64,000 nucleotides of DNA from Cyathus striatus (Eukaryota > Basidiomycota > Agaricomycetes > Agaricales > Nidulariaceae), in assembly GCA_025738555.1 (NCBI GenBank), contig JAOVFP010000005.1:2604001-2668000 (forward strand). The letters are read 5' to 3'. Numbering within the stretch: the first letter of the stretch is position 1; the number at the start of each line of letters is the position of its first letter. The translations under genes were made by a program, and so were the position numbers. Below the pieces are notes generated by a model. The model saw only the letters and a list, made by a program, of their open reading frames with translations, did no database searches and was not told the origin of the DNA. Shown one piece after another: positions 57,387 to 64,000 of the stretch.

Positions 57387-58481
57387 TCAATCAATATGGG
57401 TTTCAGAGCAGTCCAAGATGTGCTGTTGCAAAGTGCCTGGAAGATAGTGAAGTCCACAATGTGTACACACCTCCAAGAAACCTTCAGCCTCATAAGAGGT
57501 GAAGCCACTCCCCTCTCCAAGTCGCCTCAAGAGCATATCCAAAGTGGTATCAGGCTCCAATACAGTGATTTCAAGTTCTTTGGCCTTTCCCTTCTCAACC
57601 CTTGCTCTTTTCACTCAGGTAGCTGCTGGAGATGAGTTCTGTGGTCGCTTGGGGAATGGAATGGGCTCGAGAGCGCGTACTATTGAAAATTTGTGAGTCA
57701 TTTAAGAGTTAAAAGAGGAATTGGTCCTAACCACGCTTCCCTAGGGATATACTTGGCTGTGGGGGCACATTCTGGCTGCTTTCTGGTAGTACCTCAACGT
57801 ACTGTGATATATGCTCCCCACAATACCCACTAAAATGCTCTACTGTTCCAATCCTGAGACGGGTGGCCTCCGGCTGAAGGAAGAACCTGGTAAGAAGAAC
57901 ACCAAAGTCTGGCTTTCCATTTCCTATAATCGGGTATTAGCTTTTTGTTATGAATCAAGATGGAGACATAAAACTTACGTTGAAGAGGTAGATTGTGGTA
58001 TGCTGATTCCAAGGTCGCATTCTCATATGCATATGAGATATTAACTGGGGTACAAAGGTTAAGTGTTATGTCACCATGCAAGAACTAGTGGCTTCCTTAC
58101 TATGAAAGCCGCATTTCGATGGGTACTGGGAACATAATGCGAAGACAGGTCCATCTATTGCATCTGAACATACAATACGAGCTGCTCGCTGCTGCCCATG
58201 AGGTGCTGCTAGTGCGCAAAAGCATGGCCAGTGCAATCCTCGGATGCCTAGCCATGTTGCGATACCAATCGGTTTCACTCGAGTTCCATTCACCATTGGG
58301 CTATGTGATACAGTACGTCAACTCTATATCATTTCAAGAAAAGTATATCAACTTACTAGTCCATCAGCACAAGTCTACCGCTGAGAGTGCTCCATGCAAC
58401 GAGCTCTTGAGTGGACTGTTGCTGTACAGCGAGCTCGTCAAAAAGCTGAATGCCAGAAGATATCATGCACATTGCTGAACG
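57387..58481 (-). pseudogene. Decayed gene with a CxxC...HxxxC motif, unknown family
   Basis: Minus-strand pieces: IQLFDELAVQQQSTQELVAW (about 58,460), QPEATRLRIGTVEHFSGYCG, HISQYVEVLPESSQNVPPQP, then IPFPKRPQNSSPAAT, an in-frame TGA at 57615-57617, KRARVEKGKAKELEITVLEP, DTTLDMLLRRLGEG, and at the C-terminus CTHCGLHYLPGTLQQHILDC, which looks like a small zinc-binding module. Function not recognised. It lies head to head with the MULE-like gene (under 600 bp between them), so the two could be parts of one element. Exon joins are approximate. Confidence 0.45.
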
Positions 58482-59061
58482 TGAATATCATCCGCATTTT
58501 TGGCTGCTTTATATACTCAGGCAGTGGCGTTTGTACAGTGTCCATCCCTTTCTGAGGATACGTCCACCACTCCAGTCTACTGAATATTGGGACTACGTGT
58601 TCGCCTTGGCCCGCCTCCACAACCGCAATGACAAATATCATCTCTATGCCCACAGCCTACTTCACATACACCCGGCAAATATACCAACATTTATTGAATG
58701 TGCTGATACATTTTTTTGCACCCAATATCGCCACCATTCACACCATTCAGTATGTGTTTACTGAATTTCAATGATTTCTTCACGGTTTGAGGACTTAGGC
58801 AATAGTATGAGCCATCACAATTTTGCCGTTATATTATCAGAGTGCACTAATGTCTTGCTAGTGATTGTCTCAACTGTATCGTGCAGTTTTGAGCATACAA
58901 GATCCAGTTTTATTGAGTTTTGAAACCCGTTACATTGGCTTGCAGGTGTGTTCATCACGAAAACACTGGTAAGAGTTGGAGAGCCTGTCCATCATCCTCA
59001 GAGCTGCCAAGTGGATTTGGAGGAGTACTTAAAAGCTGTAGATTAATTGTCGTTGAGTCTA

Positions 59062-62046
59062 ATGGATAATTTTTCTGAAGAGCAACGAGATGCGATTGCA
59101 TCTGCAAAAGCTATTCTTCGAGATGTTGGTCTTAACTTTTTGAACGATATCTCGCTCCTTGCAGCTATCTCTCCAAATCCTATACCTGCTTCCACTTCTG
59201 CTCCCTCCCAAACCACCTCTCCATTGCCCACTGCAACGTTATGTACTCGTCCTAGTGCTACAGTGCCACCAGCTGAGATCAAGATCACTTCTCAGCTTAA
59301 AGTGGAACGGCTCATTGACTACCCTCTTGGCACTATACTCGAGTATCCAGACACTGCCTCATCTCGCTATGGTAACATTGCACATCGCTTTATTGTTGAT
59401 CCACACAGTAAGCACCATCCTAGGGGGAATATACAATATTCCCTTGGTGGAGTTCATGGTGGCGAGAAGAACAAATTCTGTGGTGACCTTTTATTGGATT
59501 CTGATGGTAAAAAAGTGCTTTGTAAAAAGGAGAAGACCTCTTGTGCGTATTTTTAATCACCTAATATCAACTTATTTGTTTAAAGAGTCTTTTTAGGTAA
59601 GGGATTGAAAAGGTGCCAGTACTTCTCTGATGGTGCGACAAATATTCAGAGGAATTCCAAGCCGACTCCAGAGGAGACCGTTTTTAAGAAAACTCTTGCA
59701 TTCTTTTGTGCCGTGGTGGAGACTGGGTGCTCCTTTGACTTGTCTAGCCTTCATATAGATTATGGCGGTGACTCTGACTCTGACTATAATTCTGATGATG
59801 AAGATAGTGCTGTACCACTAACTGGTCATCGCCAGAGGAAGGTGTACAATGGCTACCAGCTCTGCTCAGGTAAAATGATCCTAGTATATAACCGATACAA
59901 TCAGCCTTGCCTTCAGTAAGTCAATATAATTTATTCTTTCTAATTATTTATCAATCATATTAGGTGTGAATACCGATCACAAGTAGATACAGCACATTTA
60001 ATTCTTCAGAACTTGCAAGAATTCAATATATCATACCTTTCAGCTCTTCTCTCCAAAAATATCAATGAGATTTATTCACATGAGGCAAATGCCTTTCAGA
60101 ATGGATATGGACCACTAGTACCATGTACTTTCCAGGCTTCACCTTCAGAGCAGAAAGATCAGTGTCGTAAGTCAGTTAGGCTCAAATGTTGTTCAAAATA
60201 TTTATTCACATTTTTAGCCTTCTGGCACCATTCCCAAGGGAAGCTTCATCGTGGAGCTCTGCACTTGAAATTAGATTGTGAAGTGAGTTACGTGATATAT
60301 ACTCCATACAATCTTTTTGCATGTCCATGAGTTGTAATTATTTCATGCGGTATCCACTCGCATGATCCACCACCCCGTATTAAGACACCTCCGCCTATTG
60401 AAGATATTTTTACTTCAATGCTTATCAAGCTTGGCTGGAAGCTGGCTGATGCAACTCCATGAAAAATTATGACTGAATCAGGCTTCATGGACTCCCTACG
60501 TGAATATCTTGGACACAATTCCCCAGTTGATCCACCTCTTTCGGCTCTGCATCCATCATTGGGAAACTGTGATCATGTGCGAAGAATTATCAATAGCCTT
60601 AGAAAAGTAGAGTACCCATGTGGAACAGGCTTTCCGGGTAAGTTTTTCCTCATTAGTCATGGTACAATTTAAACTAATAATAGTTAATAATAAGGAGCAA
60701 AACTTCTCGCGCAGAAACATGTAGATCTTCCAGAAGATATGCAATATGTATGCTGTGCAGAATTGCACACTATTGAAGGTGGAAAGACATTTTATCTAGT
60801 AATATGTATGTCCAGAATGATGGCCTTTTCACTCATATGTGCACAATACATCTCAATCGATACCGCATTCAAGCGTGTACATGGTAAATGGCAAGAATTT
60901 GAAATTGAGACTTGGGATTCTGAAGGCATGATGTGTACGGCCTTTTATTAACTTCACTGCAAGGGTACTGATAATGATAACAGCATATGTTGGAGCACGC
61001 ACTTTTACAACTTCACAGTCTGCAAGGGCTCATTTTATTCTTTTCACTCGAATATTTCAATTTGTGACCCAAATCACTGGGCTTCCAGTTCAGTTTCGAC
61101 ATATTCATGGTTCAGGATTTCATGTCTGGAGTGCTGATGCTCACAAAGGTCAAGCACTTGGTAATTTTCTTTTTATATGTACTATTCATGTTTCTGATAA
61201 TCATGAGTACAGGGGCTGGCATGTACTGTCAACAATTATGTCGTGATCTCGTTGGAGTTTGTCCAATTGAGCCTACAAAAATGCTAAAGGATCTTGATCC
61301 ATATGATCATCTCTGTCGGTTTTACCGGCTTTGTGTAGTGCACTTCAAACGAAACATTCATGATCTGCGCACTCGTGTTACCAGTGATGTGTACAATGCA
61401 ATGCTCAGTCTTTCGTCAGTAAATGAGCATGACATAGATTCAGTTTATGAGTTTATTAGGAATGGTGGACCTAAAGCACGAGGTAGAAGTACATCTGCAT
61501 TCTACTAATGGTTTAATTGCTAATTTTATGATTACAATTTTCTTCAGCTTGGATCAAGGACAAGCTTGATGCAAAATTTGTCATTCCTGCAATCCATCAG
61601 CCTGCTAGCTTAATCCCCCTTCCAGTCTGGCAAGCATCCTCCTCTACTACAAATGGAAATGAACAAGCGCATCGCAATATAAATCGTGATGGTATAAATC
61701 TGACACTACTAGGCGGAATTATGTGAGGAATGCAGTATGATTTTCATATTCAATCAAGTCTGACTTTGCAGTCAACCGAGAGAATATATGTTCATGATCA
61801 GCTTTCAACTGAATTCTATCGCTTGATGACATCTGTCTCCCGCCATGTTCTCTCCCAACGTCGCATTGAAAAACAATCACCACGAAAATCACCACAGAAA
61901 AAGAAGAAATTTAATTGTGAACAACTGTCAATTATTCCAATGGCGCAACTTTCATCTGGCTCAAATTCAACCGCTAGCTCAATTCTTCCATTGGATGTTT
62001 TCGGTGGCACTGGAGAGGTGTTGCAATCATCAGGTATTGACTTATA
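59062..62046 (+). pseudogene. MULE-like DDE transposase gene (putative)
   Basis: Start ATG 59062 (MDNFSEEQRDAIASAKAIL). Exons join across introns at 59543-59596, around 59,915, 60,170, 60,640, 60,950, 61,165 and 61,490. N-terminal Cys/His region: NGYQLCSGKMILVYNRYN, CEYRSQVDTAHLIL, FWHHSQGKLHRGALH. The core shows YISIDTAFKRVHGKWQEFEI (Asp), ARTFTTSQSARAHFILF, RHIHGSGFHVWSADAHKGQ (Asp), YRLCVVHFKRNIHDL (Cys-x2-His), TTNGNEQAHRNINRDG (Glu). D...D...CxxH...E is the layout of Mutator-like transposases, so I infer a DDE enzyme. Three in-frame TGA codons (60328, 60460, 61724) interrupt conserved blocks (after FACP, ATP and GGIM). The C-terminus is Lys-rich and ends at 62046. The family is, to my memory, common but unnamed in mushrooms. 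Confidence 0.68.
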
Positions 62047-64000
62047 ATTACATCACAATGAAAGTCATTGATATGATACAACACAGTTCAGCGCCATCAG
62101 CGGGAGAGACGTCGATTTTTTCCCTACTATTAATTACATGTACCAGATGTACTACTGACCCATGTTAGTCCCTAACGCATGGAGTAGGCTACTTTCCATG
62201 AATGATCCATCCCCCCGTACGTCATCCCAATTGGCACCTTCCTAAGCATGCAAAGAAGGCGCTTTGCAGGTGGACCAACAGTGAGAAACTTAGTGATCAG
62301 TGTTGGAATTCAGAGATGAGGGTTGTCGAGCTTTAGGAGAATGAGAAACTGGCTGGAGATCTAAGAACATAAGCAAAAACAAACCTCAAACTAGGTAAAC
62401 ATGGTCTGTGGACATGAGGTCAGGATGGGTGGAGTAGGCTCAGTGTGGGGGGTGTTGAAGCCAAGGTTCTGGGGTAGGGGACACGTACTGACAAAAAGTA
62501 AACTAACTTAAGCGTTAAGCATTGAACGTTAAGCATTCAAGAAAGTCCACTTCATCTCAGCGAACTGCTGCAGAAGCGGCTAAAACACGACCCTTTCCCA
62601 TTCTCCCTATGCATGTTGGAGGGGAACACGGATACAGTAGGTAGTGCATTACAGTTCAATGGGGTGCGGCGGAGTACACGGAAGGTGTTGGTGAGATGCC
62701 CTGACGCCATGTGCTGGTGCCATATATGCCCATTTTTCCCAGTGAACCGCACCCGCTCTGCATGATTCATCCTATTCCTCACTGCTGCCTGCTCAAGCAC
62801 TGTATCTAAACACACCTTCCTAACGCGCATATGTACCTTTGATATGTCCTGGAATACCACGAAGAGAGGCTAGAACCACCCCTGATGCTTGCGCGTGATT
62901 GTTACATCTCGTGCTAAATGGAACACTGGCGTAGGTCTTCGGAGTCAGTGGGGAGCTGGGAGACGGAGGTGCTTGGAGGGTAGTGGATCATGCAGCCTAA
63001 GAATGCGGAGCCTTTTCGAGAGTGTAGCTACTAGCACAGCGCTGCATTGTGTCCTGCGTAATGATAATGTAAGTACTGGCTCTAGCACTTAGAATTGTTG
63101 ATGGGTAAGGGTAAGGCGCAGGGGGCGGGGATGGGGGGGAATAAGGGCAACAGTAGGGGAAGCAGGAGGGCAGTACAAGAGCGAGAAGGGGAAAGGTACA
63201 CATAATGAAAAAGTGAAAGTGAAAGAAAAGAGAAAACATGAACCTGAGGCCTCAAAGTCGACCACCATTCCACTCTCCATCCCCTCATCAATCAGCCGGA
63301 TCGTGTCTGTTGCAGACTGCACGAAGAGCATGAAGTTGCTGATTCAAGTGTGCATAAAGAAGGGCCAGGACAGGGGAGATGGAGGGTAAGGCTATCAAAA
63401 TATCATTGTCAGTAAGGTAGGTAGAGCAATGATGGAGGACGAACGCACTCTTTGGCCTCGGTGTGGTTTTCAAACACACCATTACTCCTTCGTACCCCAT
63501 GCCGCCTATTGTTCTGAGGGATGCTGCACATCATCATCGCGCATTAGAATCGAAGATCTAAGCAGAGAATGCAAGTATCATCCGCTAAGCTGCATAGCCT
63601 ATCAGTCATACTCAAAGTTGGAAAGAGGAAGGAGGACAGACTTGATTCAAGGAGTTTGGCAATTACGACGAGCTATTCTCCCCACACCTGCACCCATTCG
63701 TGCCGAATTGTTCAGTTTGAGATGTGCCGGGGAGTTGGGAGGCCGTGTATCCTGTGTTCCACATTTCATCGAGCCATAGTTGTACCCTTCTTTTTTATTC
63801 TAGCTCGTGTTTGGGAGGGAGGGGAGGCACAATACCAGGTGGTTACTCTGGTGTCTGTTGAGGAAGAGACGATAGCATCGTCATTGGCGTTCTTGGAGAG
63901 CTGGCCGTAACTTCATTGTCGGCCTTCTCTTCTTGGAATTGCATACTTCCGTTGGCTCTAGTGTTGTTAGATGCAGAGGGAGGTGGCTGACGACTGTGTG
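62047..64000. other. No secure gene
   Basis: Minus frame 62860-62552 (102 codons, MVFQDISKVHMRVRKVC...) and minus pieces near 63,500-63,300 (SPVLALLYAHLNQQLHALR) have coding-like composition, as does a plus frame ending at 63910, but no domain or consistent exon chain was found. Purine-rich sequence at 63,110-63,240. Confidence 0.4.

Noticed and set aside
2435..61726. TGA recoding (stop codon reassignment) to explain the in-frame stops
   Set aside because: Terminal TGA codons at 5991, 11396, 43975 and 54218 end good frames, and the affected genes are mobile-type with other frameshifts. CpG decay is simpler.

Overview
The window looks like a repeat-rich stretch of a basidiomycete (Agaricomycete) nuclear genome. 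Coding regions are cut by 45-65 bp GT-AG introns. The recognisable families (KDZ transposase fused to a Ulp1-type protease, fungal TET/JBP-like dioxygenase, FunK1-like kinase, DUF6533-like 7TM protein, basidiomycete tyrosine recombinase) are typical of mushroom-forming fungi. The species cannot be named from the sequence. Most of the window is mobile DNA or decayed genes; very few ordinary genes appear intact.

Layout. 1-10.2 kb: two convergent, decayed multi-exon genes, one of unknown function with 47-residue tandem repeats (+) and one with a JmjC-like Fe(II)/2OG fold (-). 10.8-14.8 kb: a tyrosine-recombinase fragment, a C2H2-type transcription-factor gene, and broken subtilisin and ubiquitin-hydrolase genes. 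15.2-19.4 kb: a 4.19 kb foldback-like element with 1.69 kb inverted arms built from 102-, ~54- and 19-bp tandem repeats. It sits inside an exon of a TET/JBP-like gene and is flanked by an 8-bp target duplication. 20.3-25 kb: weakly coding material and a small Cys-containing gene. 25.0-29.7 kb (-): a 13-exon KDZ transposase with a C-terminal Ulp1-like protease. 30.1-36.1 kb and 47.5-52.1 kb: two direct copies of a 4.6 kb segment, each carrying a minus-strand membrane-protein gene; the first copy has a 1.3 kb insertion. 37.6-44.8 kb: a FunK1-like kinase pseudogene split by a young Ty1/copia retrotransposon (39,203-44,265). 54.2-55.6 kb: a DUF6533-like gene. 57.4-62.0 kb: two divergent decayed genes, one a probable MULE-like DDE transposase. 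The last 2 kb holds nothing secure.

Two points connect the regions. In-frame stops inside otherwise good reading frames of at least six unrelated mobile-type genes are nearly all TGA (13 TGA, 1 TAA, 0 TAG). Several lie exactly where the family has arginine, which is the footprint of CGA to TGA decay expected from cytosine methylation at CpG. The same window holds two Fe(II)/2-oxoglutarate oxygenase relics (TET/JBP-like and JmjC-like) beside a KDZ transposase. The most novel object is the foldback-like element. All exon structures and family assignments are by eye, without database search.
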